NCBI RefSeq assembly: GCF_022647665.1
Contig: NZ_CP071872.1
Location: 1,426,001 to 1,490,000 of the forward strand
From: Streptomyces formicae
GTDB lineage: Bacteria; Actinomycetota; Actinomycetes; Streptomycetales; Streptomycetaceae
DNA length: 64,000 nt
Direction of reading: 5' to 3'
Below the pieces are notes generated by a model. The model ran no database searches, had not been told where the DNA came from, and worked only from the letters and a program-made list of their open reading frames with translations. The position numbers were made by a program, and so were the translations under genes. Of this stretch, positions 27,522 to 35,869 are shown piece after piece. The first letter of the stretch is position 1. Every line of letters begins with the position of its first letter.

Positions 27522-28130
27522 ATGAGCGTACGCATTCGGCAGGCGGGGCAGGCGGACCGCGGGGCGGTGGCGCGGCTGCTCGACGAGGCGTTCCGGAACG
27601 ACCCGGTGAGCAGCTGGGTCTTCCCCGACGAGGACCACCGGCGCAGGGTGCACGGAGTCTTCATGGGCGTCTTCACCGACATCGCGCTCACCGAAGGCCG
27701 GATCGACATGACCGAGGACGGGACGGCCGCGGCGCTCTGGCTCGACATCCCCGCCGGGCTGCCCGACGAGGAGGACGACACCCCCGCCCGGATGCGGGAG
27801 ATCGCCGACCCGGACAACGAACGGGCCGAGCTCGTCGGCCGGCTGACCGGTGCGGTCCACCCGCACGACCGCGCGCACGCCTATCTGCTGCTCATCGCCG
27901 TCTCCCCGGAGCACCAGGGCCAGGGCCTCGGCACCGCGCTGATCGCCCCGGTGCTGGAGCGCTGCGACCGCGAGGGCGTGCCCGCCTATCTGGAGGCCAG
28001 CAGCGCCCGCAGCCGCGGGCTGTACGAGCGGCTCGGCTTCGCCTTCACGGGCCGTACGGTCGATCTTCCCGACGGCCCGCACATGTGGCCGATGTGGCGC
28101 GAGCCCGCGGGCCCGGGGGACGGCTCCTGA
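27522..28130 (+). CDS. GNAT-family N-acetyltransferase
   Basis: A 202-residue acetyltransferase. The acetyl-CoA loop is VSPEHQGQGLGTALI (motif A), followed by the LEASSARSRGLYERLGF region of motif B. The acceptor substrate is unknown. ATG 27522 is preceded by GAGAGAGG. It follows the polyprenyl synthase by 87 bp but has its own upstream AT-richer stretch, so co-transcription is uncertain. Confidence 0.88.
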   Translation: MSVRIRQAGQADRGAVARLLDEAFRNDPVSSWVFPDEDHRRRVHGVFMGVFTDIALTEGRIDMTEDGTAAALWLDIPAGLPDEEDDTPARMREIADPDNERAELVGRLTGAVHPHDRAHAYLLLIAVSPEHQGQGLGTALIAPVLERCDREGVPAYLEASSARSRGLYERLGFAFTGRTVDLPDGPHMWPMWREPAGPGDGS

Positions 28131-28219
28131 GGCTCCGGGCCTCTTGCTGACCTCCTCTCGCTCCCGAGGTCGGATCAGCACCTTCACCAGCCGGTATCAC
28201 CAGAAAACAGAGGACCGAA

Positions 28220-28804
28220 GTGCGTCAGCTCACCTATTTCATCGCCTGCTCGATCGACGGCTTCATCGGCGACCCGAACGGCGACGCGTCGTCCATGTTC
28301 GGCTTCGCGGCCGAGGAGTACCTGGAGTTCCTGAAGGCCGAGTACCCCGAGACCATCCCGGCCCAGGGCCGCGCGGCGCTGGGGCTTCAGGACGCGGCGA
28401 ACAAGCACTTCGACACGCTGATCCAGGGACGGGTCAGCTACCAGCTGGCGCTGGACATCGGCGTCACCAGCCCGTACGGACAACTGCGCGAGTACGTCGC
28501 CTCGCGGACCCTCGAGAAGTCCCCCGATCCGAACGTCGAGCTCATCTCCGACGACCTGGTCGGCCGGGTCCGTGCGCTCAAGGCCGAGGACAGCGGCCTC
28601 GGCATCTACCTCTGCGGCGGCTCGCAGCTCGCCGGTGAGCTCATGGGCGAGATCGACGAGCTGGTGATCAAGACGTACCCGCAGGTGTACGGCGCGGGCA
28701 TGCCGATGTTCGGCGCGGACTTCGCGGTCACGGACTTCACGCTGGACTGGGTGCGCACGTTCGACAGCGGCGTGCTCGTACGGAAGTACACCCGGAAGCG
28801 TTAG
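28220..28804 (+). CDS. Dihydrofolate-reductase-like (RibD C-terminal) protein
   Basis: A 194-residue protein of the RibD-C/DHFR-like superfamily. It begins RQLTYFIACSIDGFIGDPNGD and contains IYLCGGSQLAGELMGEIDELVI near 130-150, the NADPH-binding signature. The substrate is unknown; family members reduce pteridine or pyrimidine-like rings. It starts at GTG 28220. Confidence 0.85.
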   Translation: MRQLTYFIACSIDGFIGDPNGDASSMFGFAAEEYLEFLKAEYPETIPAQGRAALGLQDAANKHFDTLIQGRVSYQLALDIGVTSPYGQLREYVASRTLEKSPDPNVELISDDLVGRVRALKAEDSGLGIYLCGGSQLAGELMGEIDELVIKTYPQVYGAGMPMFGADFAVTDFTLDWVRTFDSGVLVRKYTRKR

Positions 28805-28890
28805 CCGTTCCCGCAGGCTGACGCGAGGGGGCTCCTCCGTGCGCTGTTCGTGCGCTGTTCGTCCCGAGCATGCCGCCCTATCCTTGACCC

Positions 28891-29154
28891 ATGGGCAGCG
28901 AAGGACGTCGGACCGTCCGCCGCCCGCAGGACGAGCAGGTGTGCCCGGCCTGTGGACAGCCTCTCGGTACCGTCATCAAACGACGCAAGGTCCTCGGGGC
29001 TTTCGTCCCCGAGTGGGTCCGCGACACGTGTCACAACCCCGACTGCAGGCTGGGCACCGAGCCCGCCGAGGGACCGGACACCACGGACAAGGCCGCGGAC
29101 GGGCCCGGGGACGGGGAGCCCACCACAGGCTCGGCCGCGGGGTCGTCCGCCTAG
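28891..29154 (+). CDS. Small zinc-ribbon protein
   Basis: An 87-residue protein with two cysteine pairs, CPAC near 18-21 and CHNPDC near 47-52, suggesting one zinc ribbon. A disordered Asp/Gly/Thr-rich C-terminal tail follows. A TATCCT -10-like hexamer ends 6 bp before ATG 28891 and no ribosome-binding site is visible, so translation is probably leaderless. Confidence 0.72.
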   Translation: MGSEGRRTVRRPQDEQVCPACGQPLGTVIKRRKVLGAFVPEWVRDTCHNPDCRLGTEPAEGPDTTDKAADGPGDGEPTTGSAAGSSA

Positions 29155-29259
29155 GCGTGTCCGGCGGAGCGGTGCCGGTGAGGGCCGTTCGGGCGTTCGA
29201 CGCGTCGAAGGGGTGACCGGCTGTACTGCGGAGCCAGTCATACCGCTACAGTCCGCGCC

Positions 29260-29724
29260 ATGTCATCGGAGTCGACGGAAGTCTGGACCGGCTGGTACCG
29301 GGACCGCCGGGGTGCGGAATCGATCGCCATCACGGTCTCGGTCACCACGCAGGGGCGGGAAGTGCGCACCCGCATCAGGGGAAACGAGTACGAGGGACCG
29401 GGATTCGCCGCACTGTGCGCGGCGGACTCGGGCGAGGCCCTCTCCGGCTGCGTACTGGAATGGGATCTGCCGCTGCCCGTCGCCCTCGACGGGCTGGAGC
29501 ACCAGGCGACGCTCAGCTGCCTGCTGTCCGTCGGTGACCACGGTGCGCACGGTCCGGCGGACCGCCGCCCCGACCGCATTGATCTGAGCCTGACCCTCCA
29601 CTTCGGCGGGGCAGCGTACGAGTCCGGGATCGCCGGCGGCGACTTCGACGAGGCGCTCGGCCGCATCCGGCGCCAGCTGCCGGAGGGCGCGGAATTCGGA
29701 CGGAGGCTGCTGGCCAGCGCCTGA
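29260..29724 (+). CDS. Hypothetical protein, possibly DUF6304 family
   Basis: A 154-residue acidic, probably beta-rich protein with no signal peptide. It resembles the Streptomyces proteins I recall as DUF6304; this is from memory. A TACAGT hexamer 7 bp before the ATG indicates leaderless transcription. A strong terminator follows. Function unknown. Confidence 0.65.
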   Translation: MSSESTEVWTGWYRDRRGAESIAITVSVTTQGREVRTRIRGNEYEGPGFAALCAADSGEALSGCVLEWDLPLPVALDGLEHQATLSCLLSVGDHGAHGPADRRPDRIDLSLTLHFGGAAYESGIAGGDFDEALGRIRRQLPEGAEFGRRLLASA

Positions 29725-29760
29725 ACCCCGCCCAGGGCGCCGCCGCGGACTCGAGGAAAA

Positions 29761-29798
29761 CGCCCCGCGCCCAGGTGAGGACACCTGGGCGCGGGGCG
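29761..29798. terminator. Bidirectional terminator between DUF gene and snpA
   Basis: A perfect 17-bp stem (CGCCCCGCGCCCAGGTG and its complement) with an AGGA loop lies between two convergent genes. Confidence 0.92.
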
Positions 29799-29853
29799 CC
29801 ATGGGGGTGGGGGGTGGCTGCCGAGGGCCGGGCCGGCCGGCCCGGCCGACGGG

Positions 29854-30510
29854 TCAGGAGACCTTCGCGAGGGCGGCGGCGAGGCCGTTTGCCCACAGCT
29901 GGTCGACGCGGGCCCGCTCGGCCGCGTCCGGGTTGGCGTTCTGACAGGACGTTCCGGGCCCGCCGCCCGACATCAGCTCGCTGCACGGGCCGGAGTAGTG
30001 GTCGGGCAGCCCGAGCACGTGGCCGGTCTCGTGGGCAGTGACGCGGGTGGAGTTGTACTGCTGGTTCTGCTGGTAGTCGAGGAAGATGTAGCCGCGGCCG
30101 TGCCCGTCGGTGCTGGCGTACGAGCCGCGCGGGTCGTTGCCCTCGTAGTACTGGAAGTCGGGGCTGCTGCCCTCCTGCAGCTGGACGTTGGAGACCGAGC
30201 CGTTCCATATCTGGGTGCTGGCCGCTATCTGGGAACGGAAGCTGGGCGCGCCGCTCGCGCTGTAGACGACGGTGACGGCCTGCGCGCCGGGGTTCTTGGC
30301 GCGCTTCTCGGCGACCGACTTCACGACGGCGTCGAAGAAGGCCCTCGTCGCCTTCGCGTCCTCCGCCGAGCCGGCGTAGGCCACGGCCGAACTGGGCGCC
30401 GGTGACGAGGGATCGGCCGTGGGGACGGCGGCCGCGGGGACGGCGGCGGTCAGGGCCGCGGCGAGGCCGAGACCGAGGGCGGCGGAGACTAACGCCTTGG
30501 GACGTCGCAT
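29854..30510 (-). CDS. snpA: Snapalysin-type secreted zinc metalloprotease
   Basis: A 218-residue preproprotein. A Sec signal peptide (RRPK, then an Ala/Leu-rich core to about residue 28) precedes a short propeptide. The mature domain carries [13 protein letters not shown], the HExxHxxGxxD zinc motif of peptidase family M7, in which Asp is the third ligand. Snapalysins are small neutral proteases secreted for casein-like protein degradation. The start at 30510 has CAGGAG upstream. A LysR gene diverges from it, the known snpA-snpR arrangement. Confidence 0.93.
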   Translation of the reverse strand: MRRPKALVSAALGLGLAAALTAAVPAAAVPTADPSSPAPSSAVAYAGSAEDAKATRAFFDAVVKSVAEKRAKNPGAQAVTVVYSASGAPSFRSQIAASTQIWNGSVSNVQLQEGSSPDFQYYEGNDPRGSYASTDGHGRGYIFLDYQQNQQYNSTRVTAHETGHVLGLPDHYSGPCSELMSGGGPGTSCQNANPDAAERARVDQLWANGLAAALAKVS

Positions 30511-30707
30511 GGGGGGGCTCCTGCTCATCCGAGTGGGGGTTCGGTAGAGCAGAGTTTCGGGGAGCACGGCCCGTCCGCGGATGATGCCAACAGGCGATAG
30601 CACCACCGCATCACGCCAACGACCAGTCCCAACTACCTTGAAAACACGGGAAATTACTGCGACTCCGGTGTCTGGTGTGACACAACGCACCGTCCTACGC
30701 TCGACGC

Positions 30708-31673
30708 ATGGAGCTGGAGGTGAGGCACCTGCGCGCGCTGTGCGCGATCGCCGACGCGGGCAGTCTGCACAAGGCCGCCCGGCAGCTGGGAATGAGCCAG
30801 CCCTCCCTGTCGACCCAGCTGCGCCGCATAGAGAACGCCCTCGGCGCGGAGCTGTTCCAGCGCGGGAGCACGGGCTGCCGGCCGACCCCGCTGGGCCACG
30901 CGGTGCTGAGCCGGGCCCGGCCGCTCGTCGCCGAGATGTCCGCGCTGGTGCGGGAGGCCAGGGCGACCGTCGCCCGGGCCGGCGACCGCCGTCTGCGCAT
31001 CGGCTCCACGGCGAGCCGCGCCCTCGCCGGCTGGCTCCGCCGACTCCGGCAGCGGCTGCCCGACGGCACGGAGCTCTCCCTCCACATGAACGTCTCGGCC
31101 AACGCCCTGCTCCGCATGGTCGCCGCGGGCCATCTCGACGTCGCGTTCGTCCACGAGGTGGAGGGCTGTCCGCTGCGGATGCCGGACGGGCTGGAGCAGC
31201 GCGTACTCGTCGAGCGCGAGCCCCAGTTCATCTCCATGGCCCGCGACCACCCGGCCGCCGCGGCCCCCGTCGTCGATCTGACCGACCTCGGGGAGGACCA
31301 CTGGATGGTCGACCCCACGGTCGACGGCGAATGGGACGGGCTGCGCCGCGTCCTCGCGGCGGCCGGAATCGACCCCCCGGTCCTGCACGCCGACTACCAC
31401 ACGGCTGCCTCCCTCATCGTGGTCGGCGAGGCCGTCGCCCCCTGCCAGCCCACCTCGGGCCCGCGCGACGACATGGCCATCCGCCCGTTACGGAACGACC
31501 CGCTCGCCGTCCGTCTGCTGCTCTGCCGCCGCCCGGGCGGCAGCGAGGAGACGTACGCCCTCGTCTACGCCGAGCTGGCCGCGGCCTACCGCGAGGCGGC
31601 GCTGCGCGCGTCCACGTACCGCCAGTGGCTGCTCCGCAACAAGAGCCCACTGCTGCAAGCCCCGGCGGCGTGA
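30708..31673 (+). CDS. snpR: LysR-family regulator of the snapalysin gene
   Basis: A 321-residue LysR-type regulator. The winged HTH is near the N-terminus ([37 protein letters not shown]), followed by a periplasmic-binding-like effector domain. The 197-bp intergenic region to snpA would carry its operators; SnpR-type proteins activate snpA in other streptomycetes. TACGCT ends 6 bp before ATG 30708 with no ribosome-binding site, suggesting a leaderless mRNA. Confidence 0.9.
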   Translation: MELEVRHLRALCAIADAGSLHKAARQLGMSQPSLSTQLRRIENALGAELFQRGSTGCRPTPLGHAVLSRARPLVAEMSALVREARATVARAGDRRLRIGSTASRALAGWLRRLRQRLPDGTELSLHMNVSANALLRMVAAGHLDVAFVHEVEGCPLRMPDGLEQRVLVEREPQFISMARDHPAAAAPVVDLTDLGEDHWMVDPTVDGEWDGLRRVLAAAGIDPPVLHADYHTAASLIVVGEAVAPCQPTSGPRDDMAIRPLRNDPLAVRLLLCRRPGGSEETYALVYAELAAAYREAALRASTYRQWLLRNKSPLLQAPAA

Positions 31674-31679
31674 GCGGCC

Positions 31680-32232
31680 TCAGCGCGGCGGGTCCTCGCC
31701 GACGAGCCCGTCCACCGACTCCCGGATGAGATCGGCATGGCCGACGTGCCGCGCGTACTCCTCGATGAGGTCGATCAGGATCCGCCGCAGACTCGGTGCC
31801 CGCCCGTCGGGCTTCCCGCGGTCCGCCTGCCGGTCCAGCCTCCCCGTCGGCCAGCGCCTCCGCGACCAGGGAGCGGGCCACGGTGTCCTGCCACAGCGCG
31901 TGGAGCTGCTCGAGGGTGTCATCGGCCGCCGAACGCCACTCCCAGTCGGGGTCGGCGTCCCAGTCCACCGTGTCCAATGGAGGATGCAGTGGCCGCCCGA
32001 ACAGCCGTCCGGAGAAGCAGTCGTCCTCGACGAGGGCCAGATGCTTGAGCAGCCCGCCCAGAGTGATCGAAGAGACCCCCGACCCTCGCCCTCAGTCCGT
32101 CCGCGTCCAGCCCTCCGCACTTCCAGGCGAAGGTCGCCCGCTGCCGCTCCAACGACCCCAGCAGCGTGGCGTTTTCGTCGCCCCCGCGAGAGGAGACTCC
32201 GGGTGCCCGCCCCACTCGTCCGTCTGCGTCAT
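31680..32232 (-). pseudogene. DinB-family protein gene broken by several frameshifts
   Basis: Reading all three minus-strand frames recovers one DinB/DUF664-like protein of about 180 residues. It starts MTQTDEW, continues in a second frame (DENATLLGSLERQ to GLDADGLR), returns to the first frame (LGGLLKHLALVEDDCF to WRSAADDT) and ends in a third (RRILIDLIEEYARHVGHADLIRESVDG). Frame changes fall near 32185, 32080 and 31855. DinB proteins are four-helix, metal-binding, usually thiol transferases. Three separate shifts point to real decay, though sequencing errors cannot be excluded. It abuts the left repeat of the sodN-associated element. Confidence 0.8.
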
Positions 32233-32300
32233 GGCCGCGTGTCTACCGACGGACACCGCACGGGGGTGACGATCCGTCGACACCACAGGGAGCGCACAAG

Positions 32301-32402
32301 ACCGCACCCGGACCCCCGTCGCGGGCGCCGTGGGCGGCGGCCGTGTGGGGGACCGGGTGCGGGAGGGCTGGGGGCAGCGAAGAGGCTCAGGCCTTCTTCG
32401 TC
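32301..32402. repeat. Left 102-bp direct repeat (att-like)
   Basis: Identical over 102 bp to 38224-38325. It contains an inverted repeat (GCACCCGGACCCCC paired with GGGGGACCGGGTGC, one mismatch), which in the other copy would be the sodN terminator. Its right end reproduces the final five codons of sodN, including the stop, as a remnant. Confidence 0.95.
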
Positions 32403-32574
32403 CCCTAGTAATGGGGCGGGGCGGTGACCTGCGGCGATGGGTGCCGCAGGTCGCTGGCCTGGCCTTTTGGTGATGGGCGCTGATGGGGTGCGACGGTCTT
32501 GATTGGGTGTCCTGCGGACTGGCGATGGACCGCGAGTGAACGGGGGAGTCACATCCTCCGGACGGCTGCAGGTC

Positions 32575-33669
32575 TCACTTGCCAGCAGCTGGTCGGCGGC
32601 GTCCAGGGATCGGCCAAGGCAGGTTGTCGATTGTCATGCCATTTCCTCGATCTCCCGGAGGGGTTGCCTCCGGCATGGCCCGCAGGGTTGATTTCGGAAT
32701 ATTACTGAAGAGCCCTTCTTCGCGGATAAGTCCGTCAATGTTAGAAGTCGAAGGACGGTCGCGCGTCACAGGCTGGGGGAGGTGGATTCCTTGAAGTGGT
32801 GATTCCTCGGGGTGTTGGTATATGCACTTCCGAGCCCCTATGGCTGTTTCCTGGTTGATGCTTCGTGCGATCTTCGTCGACCCCGAAACGGTGAAGTCGG
32901 GGATCTCCACGCCATTCCGGAGGTTTTTTGGTTGGATCGTGAGGGCGCAACGACGGCTGAGCGGAACCAAGAATAGGTCGGCCGTAAAAATTCCCACTCC
33001 CTGCCATGCGGGGTAACCAGGGGCGACGGCAAGTGAAACTGGGTGATCGGACGTAATGATGGAGCGTCGGGTGAATTTGTAAAGCGTCCACTGGCAGTCG
33101 TTGAGGTAGGCAGAGGTGCTGGGTAGGAGATTCGTCAGCAACCGGATGTGGTCGTTGGCGTCGGCGGCCATGTCGGGTCCGCCTGGTTTGGTCAGGTCAC
33201 GCCACTCAATGTCCAGCTCCTCATCGGAAACAAGCCGCGCCTCGGCCTCTTGAATACGTGAGCGCAGTGCCTCTTTCCCTGAGGCTCCGATGAGGAGTCG
33301 GATTATTTCGGCGTTGTGATTCTTCTGATTTTGCCGTATCTGCTCCGCTCTTAGGTGCTGCAGCGCAATCCACTTGGCGAAAGATTTCCGATGTTCGCCT
33401 TGGATCGGCCAAGTCCCGGAGAGAATGAGCTTCAGCGTCTCGGAGGCAGAGCCTTCGATTTTACTGAAGGCCTTCTCGAAGAAGTCCGACAAGGAGCCAT
33501 CAGGAAGCGTTACCGTGTAGAAGTCCTTAATTACGCTCGCGTCGCCGGTTGAAAGAACGGGCGAGGGGCCGCCAGGAAGTGAAACTCGGCGAATTCTCCC
33601 CGCGCCGTCTGCGAAGCCGTTCAAGTAGAACCTGGAGACGGTGTGCTGCCGTCTGACTCGATTGGTCAA
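32575..33669 (-). CDS. DUF4238 domain-containing protein
   Basis: A 364-residue protein whose N-terminus RRQHTVSRFYLNGFAD matches the DUF4238 signature (QHxVPxFYLxxF). Further helical segments include FAKWIALQHLRAEQIRQNQ. No membrane segment or signal peptide is seen. The start is a TTG at 33669 with GGGGGAAGG upstream. Third-position GC is clearly lower than in neighbours, indicating recent acquisition. The biochemical role is unknown to me. The 132 bp separating it from the ASCH gene suggests a separate transcript. Confidence 0.8.
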   Translation of the reverse strand: MTNRVRRQHTVSRFYLNGFADGAGRIRRVSLPGGPSPVLSTGDASVIKDFYTVTLPDGSLSDFFEKAFSKIEGSASETLKLILSGTWPIQGEHRKSFAKWIALQHLRAEQIRQNQKNHNAEIIRLLIGASGKEALRSRIQEAEARLVSDEELDIEWRDLTKPGGPDMAADANDHIRLLTNLLPSTSAYLNDCQWTLYKFTRRSIITSDHPVSLAVAPGYPAWQGVGIFTADLFLVPLSRRCALTIQPKNLRNGVEIPDFTVSGSTKIARSINQETAIGARKCIYQHPEESPLQGIHLPQPVTRDRPSTSNIDGLIREEGLFSNIPKSTLRAMPEATPPGDRGNGMTIDNLPWPIPGRRRPAAGK

Positions 33670-33801
33670 GCCTTCCCCCTGGGCTTAGTTGAGTGAAGTG
33701 AATGGGAGGTGGGGGGGTGTGAGTGAGGATCGTGCCGCACCTACGAGAGTGAGACCGGGGGGGGAACCCACTGCCTTCGCTAACACACGCTTGGAGTCCG
33801 T

Positions 33802-34155
33802 CTACTCGGAGCGCTCGATCTGAATGGCGAGGGCGCCGAGGGCTTCCTTCTCGGGGCCGTAGATGGTGCGGATGTTGGCCAGCTGCTGGTCGCGGGTGGC
33901 GGTCGGGTTGACGTTGGACGGGCACTCGCCGTCGAGGAGGGCCTCGAAGTCGGGGTACTCCGTGACGCGGTGGACATTCACGTCGCAGGTCTCGTCGGTG
34001 CCCTTGATGCGGAAGCGGATGGTGTCGCCGGCGGCGAGGTCGGCGAGGTGCGGGTACTTGACCCGCACCTCGATGGTCTTGGTGCCCGCGGCGACGAGGT
34101 CGAAGTACTCGCGGTAGAGGTTGAGTTCGCGGACGCGGGCGGTGCGGTCGGTCAT
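33802..34155 (-). CDS. ASCH-domain protein
   Basis: A 117-residue single-domain ASCH protein: LNLYREYFDLVAAGTKTIEVRVKYPHLADLAAGDTIRFR, with the conserved GxKxxExR-like stretch TKTIEVR. ASCH domains resemble PUA folds and bind RNA; E. coli YqfB of this fold hydrolyses N4-acetylcytidine. The start overlaps the stop of the synthetase-like gene (ATGA), so the two are coupled, hinting at a shared tRNA- or nucleoside-related task. Confidence 0.88.
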   Translation of the reverse strand: MTDRTARVRELNLYREYFDLVAAGTKTIEVRVKYPHLADLAAGDTIRFRIKGTDETCDVNVHRVTEYPDFEALLDGECPSNVNPTATRDQQLANIRTIYGPEKEALGALAIQIERSE

Positions 34156-35268
34156 CGGGAGGGAACGCTCCTGGGGGACGGTGCGGTGATCAGGCGGCCG
34201 ATCTCGGCGGCCGAGTACGAGCGGAAGAAGTGGCGGGGGTCGGAGAGCAGGGTCTCGGTCATGGCGAGCAGCTGGTTGGTGTACTCGGTGACGGTGCCGG
34301 GCCACTGCCGGGTGTCGAGCATCCAGGGGGCGGCTCCCTCGGGCAAGGGGGCATGGCCTTCTCGTATGAGGGATTTCGACAGCTTTGCGCCGGTGTCGGT
34401 GACGACCTGGGGGCAGAACAGCCGGGCCGGGAGCTGGGCGCGGGTGAGGCCCACAGCCTGGAGGGCCTCGTCGACGAGGTGGGAGCCGAAGACCCAGTCG
34501 CCGCCCTTGACCATGACGTGCAGGGTGCCCTGAGGGCTGGTCAGGGCGAGTTCTTTGACCAGGTTGCGGTAGAGGGTGGCCAGGTCGAGGTAGTCACCGG
34601 AGGTGGGCGTGATGGTGGCCTCGTACGGGCCGTGGTGGAGGCAGACGGCGGAGACGTCCGCCGATTCGGGGCCGACAAGGTGGACCCTGATGCGTTCGGC
34701 GTGCTTCTCGGCCCAGCCGCAGCCGGGGTGCGGGCAGGGGACGCGAGGGTGCGGGGTGCCGGTGGAGGGGGCGAGCCACCAGCGGGCGGCGTCAATGCGG
34801 GGGAGAAGCCGGAGCCAGGTGCGGCGGTAGTGCTCGCCGGCCTGCTGCTGGGTGTACGTCTCGATGCGGTGCGGGATGCCCAGGCGCCTGGACAAGACGG
34901 TGAAGAGGGGCTGATACAGGGCGGTGACGAGGTCGAGCAGGGCCTGCTCGCCGAGGGCCTGGGCGTAGGCGCGCTGGTATCGGTGGGCCACTGGCAGGGT
35001 CGGTGGCGAGCTCGTGCGGGGCGTTGTCGAGGGCGCTGAAGAGCACCTCGGTGGGGAGGCCGAAGCGGTCACGCAGTCGGGCGGCCATGGCGAAGGCCAG
35101 AGACTGCACGAGCGAGGTGCCGATGTGCGGGGCGCCGTTGATCTGAGTGCCGACTACCAGCACGATCCGCTCGGGCGGGGCAGCCAGGATGCGCGGAGTC
35201 AGGACGTCCTCGGCGTGGTGGAGGGCGTTGGCGAGAACGGTGTTCGGTGAGACGGGGCGCGTGGTCAT
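34152..35268 (-). pseudogene. Class I aminoacyl-tRNA-synthetase-like gene with one frameshift
   Basis: The N-terminal frame (35268 to about 35005) starts MTTRPVSPNTV and carries the HIGH-like GAPHIGTSLVQSL after a Rossmann strand (RIVLVVGTQING). The second frame (about 35000 to 34152) contains a Cys-rich insertion (VPCPHPGCGW, VCLHHGP), GDWVFGSHLVDEAL, and the KMSKS-like KLSKS in GAKLSKSLIREG. One base added or lost near 34995-35010 would join them into about 370 residues. It resembles catalytic cores of class I synthetases, perhaps LysRS-I, without an anticodon-binding domain. ATGA overlaps link it to genes on both sides. A sequencing error or programmed frameshift is possible. Confidence 0.75.
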
Positions 35269-35765
35269 GCTGTGTCCCCCTGAGGGCCGGTGGTGCGGGG
35301 CGGCAGGGATGTGGCCCCGCTCTTGTCGCGGTTGAAAGCGGCCCAGACGCACTTTCCGGGGCCCGTTCGCTCCTTCACGCCCCAGCTGTCGGCGGTCGTC
35401 GAGACGATCAGCAGGCCGCGGCCGTCGGCGGCGGACTCCTCGGGAACGCGCTGTGTCGGCGTGTTCCCGCCGCTGTCGTGGACTTCGATCCGCAGCTGCC
35501 CGTCGAGGGATTCGATGCGTACGAGGACCAGCTGGCCCACGGGCGCCCCGTGAAGCACGGCGTTGGTGACGAGCTCCGAGGTGCACAGCCGCATGTCATC
35601 GAGGCGGCTCGTCTCACTCCATTCGGTCAGCGTGGCGACGACGAAGTTGCGGGCGGTACGTGGCGTGGTCCGGCGGCGGGGGAAGAACACGCTGCGGTGC
35701 CGTCCCGTGGCCTGAAGGAGATCCGGTGCGGCGTCGGTCGCCTCGTTGGTGAGTCTGCTTGCCAT
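35265..35765 (-). CDS. Anti-sigma-type ATP-binding protein (HATPase_c_2)
   Basis: A 166-residue RsbW-like protein. N box: MRLCTSELVTNAVLHG; G1 region: EVHDSGG; G2 region: DGRGLLIVSTTADSWGV. Streptomyces genomes hold dozens of these paired with XRE-type regulators. ATG 35765 is chosen; GTG 35783 would add six residues. The stop overlaps the synthetase-like gene (ATGA). The gene diverges from the XRE regulator over an array of 12-bp-spaced repeats. Confidence 0.88.
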   Translation of the reverse strand: MASRLTNEATDAAPDLLQATGRHRSVFFPRRRTTPRTARNFVVATLTEWSETSRLDDMRLCTSELVTNAVLHGAPVGQLVLVRIESLDGQLRIEVHDSGGNTPTQRVPEESAADGRGLLIVSTTADSWGVKERTGPGKCVWAAFNRDKSGATSLPPRTTGPQGDTA

Positions 35766-35799
35766 GGCCAACAGCAAAGCCACTTAACTCATTTGGGTC

Positions 35800-35843
35800 G
35801 GGAGCCAGCACGGGGGCCAAAGTGGGGGCCACTATGGGGGCCA
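35800..35843. promoter_or_regulatory. Four 12-bp-spaced direct repeats in the divergent promoter region
   Basis: GGGGGCCA occurs at 35812, 35824 and 35836, with GGGAGCCA (one mismatch) at 35800, a strict 12-bp period. The array lies between the ATPase gene (-) and the XRE gene (+). It is a likely operator for the XRE protein. Its position also argues for the XRE start at 35870 rather than 35834. Confidence 0.7.
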
Positions 35844-35869
35844 GAGGTCACGTGTTCCTGGGGGACGGC

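Noticed and set aside
32403..32574. Possible short genes just inside the left repeat
   Set aside because: Frames such as 32499-32708 have no family match and overlap the end of the DUF4238 gene; I see only noncoding DNA.
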